DNA of 64,000 nucleotides from RH-AL1 sp964244495 (GTDB lineage Bacteria > Pseudomonadota > Alphaproteobacteria > Rhizobiales > Beijerinckiaceae): assembly GCA_964244495.1 (NCBI GenBank), contig CAXTIU010000010.1, positions 94,757 to 158,756 of the forward strand, in the 5' to 3' direction. The translations under genes and the position numbers were made by a program. The notes beneath the pieces were generated by a model, which ran no database searches, had not been told where the DNA came from, and saw nothing but the letters and a program-made list of their open reading frames with translations. Positions 41,683 to 49,488 of the stretch are shown piece by piece (positions within the stretch are counted from its first letter, which is position 1; each line of letters starts with the position of its first letter).

Positions 41683-42045
41683 TTGGCCCGTCACGCCCCC
41701 CTCGACGCGGCGCTCAAGCGCCTTTCCTCGGCGCTCGATCAGCTCGAAGCCGCCTCCGCGCGGTTGCGCGCGACCGGCGCGGAGAAGCGCGACCTCGCCG
41801 ACGCGCTTGCGGCGATGCAGGACGACCGCGGCCAGCTCGCCGAGGACCTCGACGTTTCCTTGACCCGCACCAGGATGCTGGAGCAGGCGACCGACGAGGT
41901 GGCGCGGCGCCTCGGCCAGGCCGGCCACGCGCTCCGCCGCCTCGTCGCCGCCCAAGGTGACGCGGCGCATGACGGCGCCATCCAGGACGGCGCCATTCAC
42001 GACGGCGCCATTCACGACGGCGCCGCTCAAGACAGCGGGGCCTGA
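41683..42045 (+). CDS. DUF4164 coiled-coil protein
   Basis: About 120 residues: PLDAALKRLSSALDQLEAAS and QLAEDLDVSLTRTRMLEQ form a coiled coil typical of DUF4164, a partner of zapA in Hyphomicrobiales. The C terminus carries the tandem repeat DGAIHDGAIHDGA. The start is uncertain: TTG 41683 gives a sensible N terminus, but no strong ribosome site was found and the frame is open to 41,413. It is followed after 1 base by the GTG of zapA, so the two are coupled. Confidence 0.72.
   Translation: MARHAPLDAALKRLSSALDQLEAASARLRATGAEKRDLADALAAMQDDRGQLAEDLDVSLTRTRMLEQATDEVARRLGQAGHALRRLVAAQGDAAHDGAIQDGAIHDGAIHDGAAQDSGA
41971..42030 (+). repeat. Four 15-bp tandem repeats at the 3' end of the DUF4164 gene
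   Basis: Units GACGGCGCCATCCAG, GACGGCGCCATTCAC twice and GACGGCGCCGCTCAA follow each other without gaps and encode DGAIQ/DGAIH/DGAAQ. They lie next to the zapA start and can vary in number without frame loss. Confidence 0.88.
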
Positions 42046-42046
42046 G

Positions 42047-42415
42047 GTGGCGACGGTCGCGGTGGTGATCGCCGGGCGCACCTACCGGATGGCCTGCGGC
42101 GAGGGCGAGGAAGGCCACCTGCAGGATCTCGCCCGCCACGTCGACGTGACGCTCGCCACCCTGCGCAAGGGCTTCGGCGAGATCGGCGACACCCGCCTCG
42201 TCATCATGACGGCGATCACGGTGGCCGACGAGCTGAGCGAGGCCAAGCGGCGGATCGCGATCCTGGAAGAAACGCTGGCCGGCTTGGCGCGGACGACGTC
42301 CGAGGGCGAGGCGATGCGCGACGCGCTGGCAAGCGACGTGGCCGTGGCCCTCGACGCCGCCTCCGCGCGCCTGGAACGGGTGGCGCGGGACCTCAACGGG
42401 GCGGGCAAGGAGTAG
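42047..42415 (+). CDS. zapA: Cell division protein ZapA
   Basis: 122 residues. ZapA binds and bundles FtsZ filaments. Features: N-terminal beta part TVAVVIAGRTYRMACGEGEE, then HLQDLARHVDVTLATLRKGF, ETRLV-like DTRLVIMTAITVADEL and a long coiled coil (SEAKRRIAILEETLAGLAR). GTG 42047, one base after the DUF4164 stop; the frame extends upstream through the repeats of that gene but only the GTG start fits the family. The tail is longer than in E. coli. Confidence 0.9.
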   Translation: MATVAVVIAGRTYRMACGEGEEGHLQDLARHVDVTLATLRKGFGEIGDTRLVIMTAITVADELSEAKRRIAILEETLAGLARTTSEGEAMRDALASDVAVALDAASARLERVARDLNGAGKE

Positions 42416-42438
42416 GGGCGTCGCGGCGGTGTGGCGGC

Positions 42439-43749
42439 TCAGTCGCGCACCGGCATCTCGCGCGCGGCCTTTGCCGATTTCGGCGTGCGCTTGAAGCTTT
42501 CGCGACGGCCGAAGACGGTGCGCAGGATCGAGGGGGCGTTGGAGAGCGCGATGAAGATCATCGCCGGCGGCACCAGCACCACCGTCGCCGCGTAGCGCCA
42601 CACCGGCCCGCGCTTCAGCGTGACGTAGGGCAGCAGCGTCATGCCGAGCGCGATGACCACGACGAGGATGCCGATCAGCGTGACGACCGGCAGGTAGGGC
42701 GTGGCGTCGCCCCCGCGCAGGATCACGCCCGCGAACAGCGAGACGATGCCGATCGCCGCGCAGGGGTAGAAGACCTGCACGAAGATGAGGAAGCTCGCCG
42801 ACAGCTTGAAGCCGAACGACCAGGGCGCGCCCCAGATGGTGGCGAGCAGCTTGCGGGCGACCTGGACGAAACCGGTCGACCAGCGCCGCTGCTGGACCCG
42901 CCAGTGCCCGACCCGTTCCGGCACCAGCCCGGGGATGCCGGGGTCCATGACGAACAGGCCGCGCCAGCCGGCGAGCGCGACCCGGATGGTGAGGTCGAGG
43001 TCCTCGACGAGCGAATCGGAGGACCATCCGCCCGCCTCCCTGATCGCCTGGCGTCGCCAGACGCCGCCGGTGCCGTTGAACTGGAACAGCCAGCCGCCGC
43101 GGTAGCGGCCGGCCTGCTCGACGACGAAGTGGGCGTCGAGCATCATGCCCTGGACCCGCGTCAGCAGGTTGGTGCGATAGTTCGAGAACTCGCAGCGGGA
43201 CTGCACGAAGCCGGCGTCGGGGTCGGCGAGCAGCACCGGCACGACGTCGCGCAGCCAATGCCGGGGCGGCCGGAAGTCGACGTCGAGCACGGCGACCAGC
43301 GGCGCGGATGTCGCCGCCAGCCCCTCGGCGAGCGCGCCCGCCTTGAAGCCGGCGCGGTTGGATCGGTGGCGGTGCTCGACCAGGACGCCATACGCCGTCA
43401 TGGCGGCGGCGGCCTCGGCGATCATGGCGACCGACTCGTCGGTCGAGTCGTCGAGCACCTGGATGTGCAGCTTGCCGCGCGGCCAGTCGAGCGCCGCCGC
43501 CGCGTGCATCGCGCCGATCGCCACCTCGTGCTCGTTGAAGACCGGCAGCTGCACCAGCACGTCCGGCAGCTCGGCTTCCGGCAGGAAGGCGCGCGGCAGG
43601 TGGTTGCGCCAATGCGGCGGCCCGAGCAGGTCGTACGCCTTGATGCCGATCAGCGCGAGGAAGCCGGCCCCGACCGACAGCAGGCCGAGGACGGACACGG
43701 CGAGGCTCGTGTCGGACAGGTCGAGGAGCAGTCGGAGCACGAAGGTCAT
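42439..43749 (-). CDS. Family 2 glycosyltransferase, membrane (cellulose-synthase-like)
   Basis: 436 residues. An N-terminal membrane helix (LAVSVLGLLSVGAGFLALIG) is followed by a GT-A domain with PDVLVQLPVFNEHEVAIGAM, IQVLDDSTDESV, the metal-binding VAVLDVDFRPPRHWLRDVVP, FNGTGGVWRRQAI, SLVEDLDLTIRVALAGWRG (ED) and the QQRRW motif in WRVQQRRWSTGFVQ. Four helices follow (LSASFLIFVQVFYPCAAIG, VTLIGILVVVIALGMTLLPY). This is the processive beta-glycan synthase-like pattern (GlcNAc, glucan or mannan polymers). Product unknown; it stands alone. Confidence 0.9.
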   Translation of the reverse strand: MTFVLRLLLDLSDTSLAVSVLGLLSVGAGFLALIGIKAYDLLGPPHWRNHLPRAFLPEAELPDVLVQLPVFNEHEVAIGAMHAAAALDWPRGKLHIQVLDDSTDESVAMIAEAAAAMTAYGVLVEHRHRSNRAGFKAGALAEGLAATSAPLVAVLDVDFRPPRHWLRDVVPVLLADPDAGFVQSRCEFSNYRTNLLTRVQGMMLDAHFVVEQAGRYRGGWLFQFNGTGGVWRRQAIREAGGWSSDSLVEDLDLTIRVALAGWRGLFVMDPGIPGLVPERVGHWRVQQRRWSTGFVQVARKLLATIWGAPWSFGFKLSASFLIFVQVFYPCAAIGIVSLFAGVILRGGDATPYLPVVTLIGILVVVIALGMTLLPYVTLKRGPVWRYAATVVLVPPAMIFIALSNAPSILRTVFGRRESFKRTPKSAKAAREMPVRD

Positions 43750-43813
43750 CGGCCCCGTGCCTTAACGGTCCGTCGCCGGCGCGTCGAGGGCCGGGCCAGC
43801 CTCGGGCGACGCG

Positions 43814-44347
43814 TCAGGCGCGCTCCCTGGCGTGGCGGATGCCCTCCAGGATGAGCGCCTTCGCCTGCTCGGCGTCGCCCCATCCGGTGACCTTCACCCA
43901 CTTGGTCGATTCGAGGTCCTTGTAGTGCTCGAAGAAGTGCTTGACCTGCTGCAGGGTGATCTCGGGCAGGTCGGTGTAGTTGCGCACCGTCTCGTAGCGC
44001 CGGGTCAGCTTGGTCGCCGGCACCGCCAGGATCTTCTCGTCGTGCCCGGCCTCGTCCTCCATCAGGAGCACGCCGACCGGGCGGCAGTTCATGACGGCCC
44101 CCGGCGCGACCGCGCGCGTGTTGCACACGATGACGTCGCACGGGTCGCCGTCCTGCGACAGCGTGTGGGGGATGAAGCCGTAGTTCCCGGGATAGCGCAT
44201 GGAGGTGTAGAGGAAGCGGTCGACGACCAGCGCGCCCGAGGCCTTGTCCATCTCGTACTTGATCGGCTCGCCGCCGATCGGCACCTCGATGATGACGTTG
44301 ATGTCCTCCGGCGGGTTCTTGCCGATGGCGAGCTTCTCTATCTGCAT
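43814..44347 (-). CDS. ppa: Inorganic pyrophosphatase
   Basis: 177-residue family I soluble pyrophosphatase, hydrolysing PPi to phosphate. Motifs: EVPIGGEPIKYEMDKASGAL, YPGNYGFIPHTLSQDGDPCD with the metal-binding Asp residues (DGDPCDV), RPVGVLLMEDEAGHDEKILA and FFEHYKDLESTKWVKV. ATG 44347 with GGAG upstream. Monocistronic. Confidence 0.96.
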   Translation of the reverse strand: MQIEKLAIGKNPPEDINVIIEVPIGGEPIKYEMDKASGALVVDRFLYTSMRYPGNYGFIPHTLSQDGDPCDVIVCNTRAVAPGAVMNCRPVGVLLMEDEAGHDEKILAVPATKLTRRYETVRNYTDLPEITLQQVKHFFEHYKDLESTKWVKVTGWGDAEQAKALILEGIRHARERA

Positions 44348-44673
44348 GGAGATCTCCAGGCCTGCCGGCGCGAAAGGGCGAAGCGCGCCGATCCGAGGGA
44401 CGGCGCCGGCAGGCTGCCTAGCAGACGCGGGAATCGAAGACCAGACCGTCGAGCGTCGGAGCCATCGGGTGCGAGCCCCGGCGGGGCGACGGAGGGCGAT
44501 CGGGTGAAAGGCGTCGCGATGACCGGTCGCCCCGATCACCCTCGTCGCGAGACGGCCTTTCGGGCCTCCTCGACCTGAAGCGACCGGAGGGGGGCGGCTG
44601 GAAGGGCGGAAAGTCGACCCGTCGGGCCTTCACCCGACCGCCCCCGCGGGACGCCTTCGGGACCCCGCCCGCC
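44348..44673. other. Intergenic region, no gene recognised
   Basis: 326 bases between ppa and the acetyltransferase, both on the minus strand. The segment should carry the ppa promoter. Repeated CGGGTGAAGG/GGGCCTT runs are present but no perfect hairpin was found. Confidence 0.4.
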
Positions 44674-45180
44674 TCACTCGAAAGCGAAGGCCACGCGGGC
44701 GCGCATCTCCGACCCGAAGCGCTCCTGTGCCTCGCGGACGAACTTGCCGCCGAGGCGTCTGTAGAACGAGAGCGCGCGATCGTTCTCGGCCAGCGCCCAC
44801 ACGATCACGGACGTGTAGCCATGGTCGGTGAGGTCGCTGCGGGCGACCTCGAACAAGCGGCGGCCGAAGCCGAGGCCCTGGAACTCCGGGGCGATGTAGA
44901 GCTCGAAGATCTCCGCGCCGTAGGGCATGGAGGGGACCCGGTTGCGGCCGTAACTGGCGTAGCCGCCGATCGTCTCGTCGAAATCGAGCACGACGAGGCG
45001 GGATTTGCGGACGATCGCCGAATGCCACCAGCGCGGCCCGCGCCGGGCGATCATCTTCTCGAGTTCGCGACCGGGGATGATGCCGCGATAAGCGTCCCGC
45101 CACGCCGCGTCGTGCACGTCGGCGATGCCCTGGGCATCGTCTTCTCGGGCATTGCGGATCGTGATGAGCGTCTCGACCAT
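44674..45180 (-). CDS. GNAT-family N-acetyltransferase
   Basis: 168 residues, one GNAT domain. ITIRNAREDDAQGIADVHDA starts strand 1; the acetyl-CoA loop is FELYIAPEFQGLGFGRRLF (Q-x-x-G-x-G/R) and ENDRALSFYRRLGGKFVREA is the last alpha/beta segment. Substrate unknown. ATG 45180 leaves a gap of 64 bases to the O-antigen-ligase-like gene upstream. Confidence 0.88.
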   Translation of the reverse strand: MVETLITIRNAREDDAQGIADVHDAAWRDAYRGIIPGRELEKMIARRGPRWWHSAIVRKSRLVVLDFDETIGGYASYGRNRVPSMPYGAEIFELYIAPEFQGLGFGRRLFEVARSDLTDHGYTSVIVWALAENDRALSFYRRLGGKFVREAQERFGSEMRARVAFAFE

Positions 45181-45244
45181 GGACGGATGTTAGGCTCGCT
45201 TCGGCGCGGCCCGCAAGAGATTTCATGGCGCCCGTCGAATGACT

Positions 45245-46564
45245 CTACGGCAGCCTTCGTCGCATCCCGGACAGGGCCGGGATGCCGCTCGCGTCGCCGC
45301 CAACTCCATCGCTCGCCGGTCCGCCATTCGCGGGCCGCTCGCCCAAGAGCGCGGCGGGCGACAGGGTCGCCTGGGGCCGCACGCCGATGCGGCTCCAACG
45401 GCACAGCAGCCCGAGCGCCACCGCCTGCAGGCCGGCCAGCGTCGCGAACCAGGATTGTTCGGTGGCGACACCGAAGGCCGTGATCGCGAGCACCGCCACC
45501 ATGCCGCCGAGCACCGCCGGCGCCGCGGCGCGGTTGGCGCGTCCGGCGGCGGCCAGGCCGAGGGCGAACACGGCGGCGAGAGCGAAGGCGCCGAGCACGC
45601 CCAGCTCGTACCAGATGGAGAAGAGGATCGTTCGCGGCGCGTGGCCCGGCAGGACGCCGACGACCACGCCGCGACGCGCCGTGTCCAGGCCATGGCCGGT
45701 GACGAGGCGGGCGCCGTCGGCGACCACGATGGCGCGCCAATCCGTCATGGCGGCGACCGTGCTGCGGCCGACCGGGCTGAGGGCGGAGGCCAGCGGCGCG
45801 AGAGCGAACGGCAGCAGCGGCGCCAGCCCCACGAGGACGACCGTCGCGAGCGCCGCCGTCCGTGCGACGCGACCGGGCCTGAGCATGGCCTGGGCGAAGG
45901 TGACGGCGGCGATGGCGAAGACCGCCATAGCGATGGGCGCCCTGGAGATCGACACCGTCGCCGCGACGACCACCGCCAGCGCCGCCGCGAGCCGCCAGCG
46001 CCCGAACACGACCAGCGCGCCGAGCGCCGGCCAGACCAGGACGGCGAGGGTGAGGACGGAGCGTTCGAGGAGCGAGGGGTCGAACTCCGTCCCGCCACGG
46101 AACGAGGCCGGCCCGAACAGGGCCAGACCGAGCGTCGCCAGGGCGGTGACGGCCACGCCGACCGGGAGAAGGGCGAGGACCGGGTGAGGGCGCCGCTCGG
46201 GAACGTAGGCGATGACGAGAACGCTTAACGCCGCCGTGACCAGGAGGCCGATGAACAGCGGTGCCGCCGCGCGGGGCACCGGCGTCCAGAGCAGCGACAG
46301 GCCGCCCCACGCGAAGAGGAAGATCGCCGCCAGGCCGATTGGGTGACGCAGCGCCCCGCGCAGCGCGGCGCGGCCTCTGCCGGAGGCCGACACGGTCGAG
46401 GCCGACAGGAGAAGTCCCGTGCCGATCGGCAGAAGGATGAAGAGCGCGCGCCGCGACACCACGCCGGCGAGCGGCGCGCCCACCATCAGGAGCGCGAAGC
46501 CCACCCAGCCGAGCAGGCGGGCGGCGTCGGCGGCGGGGTCGGGGCGACGGGGCGCGGCGAGCAC
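45245..46564 (-). CDS. O-antigen ligase/polymerase-like membrane protein
   Basis: 439 residues with about eleven hydrophobic helices and a large loop, the plan of the Wzy/O-antigen ligase superfamily. Visible traits are FLFAWGGLSLLWTPVPRAAA, SISRAPIAMAVFAIAAVTF, the periplasmic loop ending GARLVTGHGLDTARRG with a conserved His and Gly (G-x-G-x-D), and FSIWYELGVLGAFALAAVFAL. The family joins or polymerises lipid-linked glycans. No other polysaccharide genes are directly adjacent, though a GT2 lies 1.5 kb away. Start 46564 is the longest option. Confidence 0.82.
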   Translation of the reverse strand: MLAAPRRPDPAADAARLLGWVGFALLMVGAPLAGVVSRRALFILLPIGTGLLLSASTVSASGRGRAALRGALRHPIGLAAIFLFAWGGLSLLWTPVPRAAAPLFIGLLVTAALSVLVIAYVPERRPHPVLALLPVGVAVTALATLGLALFGPASFRGGTEFDPSLLERSVLTLAVLVWPALGALVVFGRWRLAAALAVVVAATVSISRAPIAMAVFAIAAVTFAQAMLRPGRVARTAALATVVLVGLAPLLPFALAPLASALSPVGRSTVAAMTDWRAIVVADGARLVTGHGLDTARRGVVVGVLPGHAPRTILFSIWYELGVLGAFALAAVFALGLAAAGRANRAAAPAVLGGMVAVLAITAFGVATEQSWFATLAGLQAVALGLLCRWSRIGVRPQATLSPAALLGERPANGGPASDGVGGDASGIPALSGMRRRLP

Positions 46565-46842
46565 GATCGGTGGCGTTCCCGGAAGGCGTTCGCGGAGGCG
46601 GGTCTCCGCGACGGGCGCTTCATGGTAGAGGCGCGCGCGGGCGGTGACTGTGCGATGGCGGCCACAGTCGAGGGCGTTCTCGCGGGGCGTCCCGGCGCGG
46701 CGTTCCCCGCCGGCGCCTCATGCCGGCGCAGATGGCGCGTCCGATGTCCCGACGCCGACGCGATCACGCCGCACAAAGTTTTGAAAACCCCGATGGGTTT
46801 GGTTAAGCTCGACGCAACGGCCCAGCTTCCGCGGAGAGCACC

Positions 46843-47868
46843 ATGAACAAGGATCAACTCGCCAGGATCGCCATGGCGATGGTGGCGCCCGGCAAAGGCC
46901 TCCTCGCCGCCGACGAGAGTTCGAGCACGATCAAGAAGCGGTTCGACGCGATCAGCGTCGCCTCCACGGAGGAGAACCGTCGCGACTACCGCGAGTTCAT
47001 GTTCCGCTGCGACGCGGCCATGCGCGAGCACATCTCGGGCGTCATCCTCTACGACGAGACGATCCGCCAGAAGGCGAAGGACGGCACGCCGCTCGTCAAG
47101 GTCATCGAGGCGATGGGCTCGATCCCCGGCATCAAGGTCGACGAGGGCGCCAAGGCGATGCCGATGTTCCCGGGCGAGACGATCACCGAAGGCCTCGACG
47201 GCCTGCCCCAGCGGATGAAGGATTATCACGGGCTCGGCGCGCGGTTCGCCAAGTGGCGCGCGGTCATCACCATCGGCGCGGACGGCCGCCCGACCGCCGG
47301 GTCGATCCGCGCCAACATGCAGGCGCTCGCCCGCTACGCGGCGATCTGCCAGGAGGCCGACATCGTGCCGATCGTCGAGCCGGAGGTGCTGATGGACGGC
47401 GCCCACCCGATCGAGCGCACCTACGAGGTCACGCGCTTCGTCCTCCAGACGCTCTACAACGAGCTTTACGAGCATCGCGTCTTCCTCGAAGGCACGATCC
47501 TGAAACCGAACATGGTGATCCCCGGCGAGGATGCGCCGAAGGCGTCGCCCGAAGAGATCGCCGCGTGGACGGTGAAGCTGTTCCGCAATTGCGTCCCGGT
47601 CGCGGTGCCGGGCATCGCCTTCCTGTCGGGCGGCCAGTCCGACGTGGAGGCGACCGCCAACCTCGACGCGATCGCGCGCCTCGGTCGGCAGCCGTGGGCA
47701 ATCACCTTCTCGTACGGTCGCGCGCTGCAGGCGGCGGCGCAGCATGCCTGGTCGGGTCACAAGGATCGCGAGGGCGCCGGGCAGGCCGCTTTCGCCCACC
47801 GCGCGCACATGAACGGCCTGGCGGCGCTCGGCCAATGGTCCGACCAGACGGAGAAGGCGGCCGCCTGA
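46843..47868 (+). CDS. fba: Fructose-bisphosphate aldolase, class I
   Basis: 341 residues of the class I (Schiff-base) type, common to eukaryotes and found in some alphaproteobacteria. Catalytic Lys221 lies in FLEGTILKPNMVIPGEDAPK. Other landmarks are KGLLAADESSSTIKKRF at the start, ILYDETIRQKAKDG, GIKVDEGAKAMPMFPGE, VEPEVLMDGAHPIERTYEV and FLSGGQSDVEATANL. The usual C-terminal Tyr of vertebrate forms is absent; the product ends EKAAA. ATG 46843 has GCGGAGAG about 6 bases upstream. It is on the opposite strand from gap-pgk, 6 kb away. Confidence 0.96.
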   Translation: MNKDQLARIAMAMVAPGKGLLAADESSSTIKKRFDAISVASTEENRRDYREFMFRCDAAMREHISGVILYDETIRQKAKDGTPLVKVIEAMGSIPGIKVDEGAKAMPMFPGETITEGLDGLPQRMKDYHGLGARFAKWRAVITIGADGRPTAGSIRANMQALARYAAICQEADIVPIVEPEVLMDGAHPIERTYEVTRFVLQTLYNELYEHRVFLEGTILKPNMVIPGEDAPKASPEEIAAWTVKLFRNCVPVAVPGIAFLSGGQSDVEATANLDAIARLGRQPWAITFSYGRALQAAAQHAWSGHKDREGAGQAAFAHRAHMNGLAALGQWSDQTEKAAA

Positions 47869-47890
47869 GCGCGGCCGGTGCCGCCGGCGT

Positions 47891-48262
47891 TCAGGTTTCC
47901 GACAGCATCTCGTTGAACATCCTCACGACGCTCGAACTGTTGTACGGCTTGGTGATGAAGCGCATCCCGGGTTGCAGGTCCCCGCCCTCGGGCCACTGCC
48001 GGGCCGACACCACGACCACGGCGCAGTTGGGAATGACCTCGCGCGCCTCGCGGGCGACCCCGAACCCGTCGGGGTCACCCGGCATCTGAACGTCCGTGAA
48101 GATCGCCTGGATGTCCGGCCGGCCCCTGAGGATCGCGATGGCCTCGTGGCCGTCCTTGGCTTCCAGGACCTCGTAGCCGTTATCCTCGAAATGCTCGACC
48201 GCCAGCATCCGCAGGAGGGTTTCATCGTCGACGACGAGGATCACGGGTCGAGAAGGCGTCAT
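47891..48262 (-). CDS. Single-domain response regulator
   Basis: 123 residues: receiver with acidic pair VVDDETLLRMLAVEHFEDNG, phospho-acceptor Asp57 in AIFTDVQMPGDPDGFG, Ser in VVVVSARQWPEG and Lys in GMRFITKPYNSSSVV. These short receivers in Hyphomicrobiales often act as partners of HWE/HisKA_2 kinases. No kinase is adjacent. It converges on fba, 22 bases away. Confidence 0.9.
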   Translation of the reverse strand: MTPSRPVILVVDDETLLRMLAVEHFEDNGYEVLEAKDGHEAIAILRGRPDIQAIFTDVQMPGDPDGFGVAREAREVIPNCAVVVVSARQWPEGGDLQPGMRFITKPYNSSSVVRMFNEMLSET

Positions 48263-48401
48263 CTGGTCGGAAGTCGCGCGGCACTCATCCGTTCCGCCGC
48301 GACATCCATCTTTAAGCAGGCCGCGTGAACCTCACGGCCCTCGACGCATCCTCACCGTTCGTCACGGGCGTCCGCGAGCCGGCGTCGAGGGCCTGCCATC
48401 G

Positions 48402-48578
48402 TCACCGCTCCTCATCGACGCGGGGCGGCGGCATGGACTGACCTTTATCCCGGCGCGCTTCCCTGATCTCCTGCTCCGCGGCTTCCCAGAATTGCTGGTG
48501 TTTGCCGTCAGGTCGCCCGCTCGCAACCCACAACTCGTAGGCGCGATGGCGAACCTCGTACTCGTATTCGTCGTCCAT
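48402..48578 (-). CDS. DUF2934 protein
   Basis: 58 residues matching DUF2934: EVRHRAYELWVASGRPDGKH followed by QQFWEAAEQEIREARRDKGQ. These short proteins are frequent in Hyphomicrobiales and have no known function. ATG 48578 with GCGGGG upstream; the frame extends further but those residues are unlike the family. It is the last gene that clearly belongs to the core region; beyond it no gene is recognised for 900 bases. Confidence 0.82.
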   Translation of the reverse strand: MDDEYEYEVRHRAYELWVASGRPDGKHQQFWEAAEQEIREARRDKGQSMPPPRVDEER

Positions 48579-49168
48579 GACTGCCCCGCGATGACCATAA
48601 CCGTCACGTGCAACCGCCGCGCGGACAGCGCGTGCCGCCGCATCACATAAGCACGAACGGACCTGTTTCTGAAACGCGCCGACGCCGTCCGACCCTCGCC
48701 GTCCCCCTCGACGATGGGGGTTCCCACGGCGACCGACATCGCTTGGCGTCAAACGGCATCGACGCTCGTCGTCGGAGAGGCCGGCCGGCATCCGCCGAGA
48801 CGGGGCCGTGGCCCAGCCAGCTCCCGAACGCGCCCGAGCCGCCCCGCGCGACGCCGTCGACCGGCGCGCGTCGCGGCCGGATCGTCATCCTTCCCGGTGC
48901 CGCGCGACGTGCGGTGTGGCACCCCCTCTTCCTCGCAACGGCCGCGCTTGGCCACAGCAAAGGCATCCTCGCCGCTCATTGCGCCGGTGTGTTGCATTGT
49001 TGCCGCCGGCCGACGTGCCGCATCGACCGGAAACCGCCGCGTCCCGCTCGCCCGGATGCTCCAGAAACGGTCCGGACCGCGAGGGCCGAGGATGGCGGGA
49101 AGGAGGCAGGGCGGTCTTGGCGGTGGACGCAGTCTCGCCGAACCGGTCTCCGCTTCGCGGCATGGTTG

Positions 49169-49238
49169 GACGGGAAATCTATCAACACCTGACGGGAAAA
49201 CCTTAAGCCCTGACGGGAAGTCCGTGAGGCTCGACGGG
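49169..49238 (+). repeat. Four iteron-like repeats GACGGG(A/T) spaced 20-22 bp
   Basis: GACGGGA begins at 49169, 49191 and 49212 and GACGGGT at 49232. The first two are GACGGGAAA; the third is GACGGGAAG, preceded by CCCT. Spacing of 22, 21 and 20 bases is close to two turns of the double helix, so bound proteins would line one face. This is the pattern of replication iterons or of transposase binding sites at element ends. Confidence 0.65.
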
Positions 49239-49402
49239 TAATCGCGACCGAACGCAGCTGTTTGCGGCAGTCAGGCGAACAGCAGATCGGCAGGTGCGAC
49301 GAAGTCGCCGCCACATCGCAGCCTGACGTAACTGTCACTTCCTTCGGCTGCCAAAGAATCGGTCAGGTTGTGTGCGAGGCGAGAATCCCTTAAGTACAGC
49401 AT

Positions 49403-49446
49403 CGATCGCTTCGTCACGCTTCTGATACCGGAGCACGAAGCGATCG
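49403..49446. promoter_or_regulatory. Perfect 12-bp inverted repeat upstream of the DUF5681-like gene
   Basis: CGATCGCTTCGT at 49403-49414 and ACGAAGCGATCG at 49435-49446 are perfect reverse complements with a 20-base centre. It ends 42 bases before the GTG start at 49489 and could be an operator, a hairpin or a site for a recombinase. No T-run follows, so a terminator is less likely. Confidence 0.5.
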
Positions 49447-49488
49447 CGTCGACCTTCAGGTCTTCCTGCGTGCAATGAGTCTTGTTCC

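Larger units (their letters stand above)
48579..49488. other. 910-base gene-poor boundary with direct and inverted repeats
   Basis: No credible gene; open frames on both strands translate to Arg/Pro/Ser-rich strings. Left part (to about 49,150) is GC-rich like the core; the right part is less so. It holds four GACGGG-type repeats (49169-49238) and a 12-bp inverted repeat (49403-49446), both listed separately. The transition to the gene content of the island happens here. Confidence 0.55.

Noticed and set aside
48608..49192. A 194-codon open frame in the boundary region
   Set aside because: Low-complexity Arg/Pro/Ala string, no ribosome site, no family traits.
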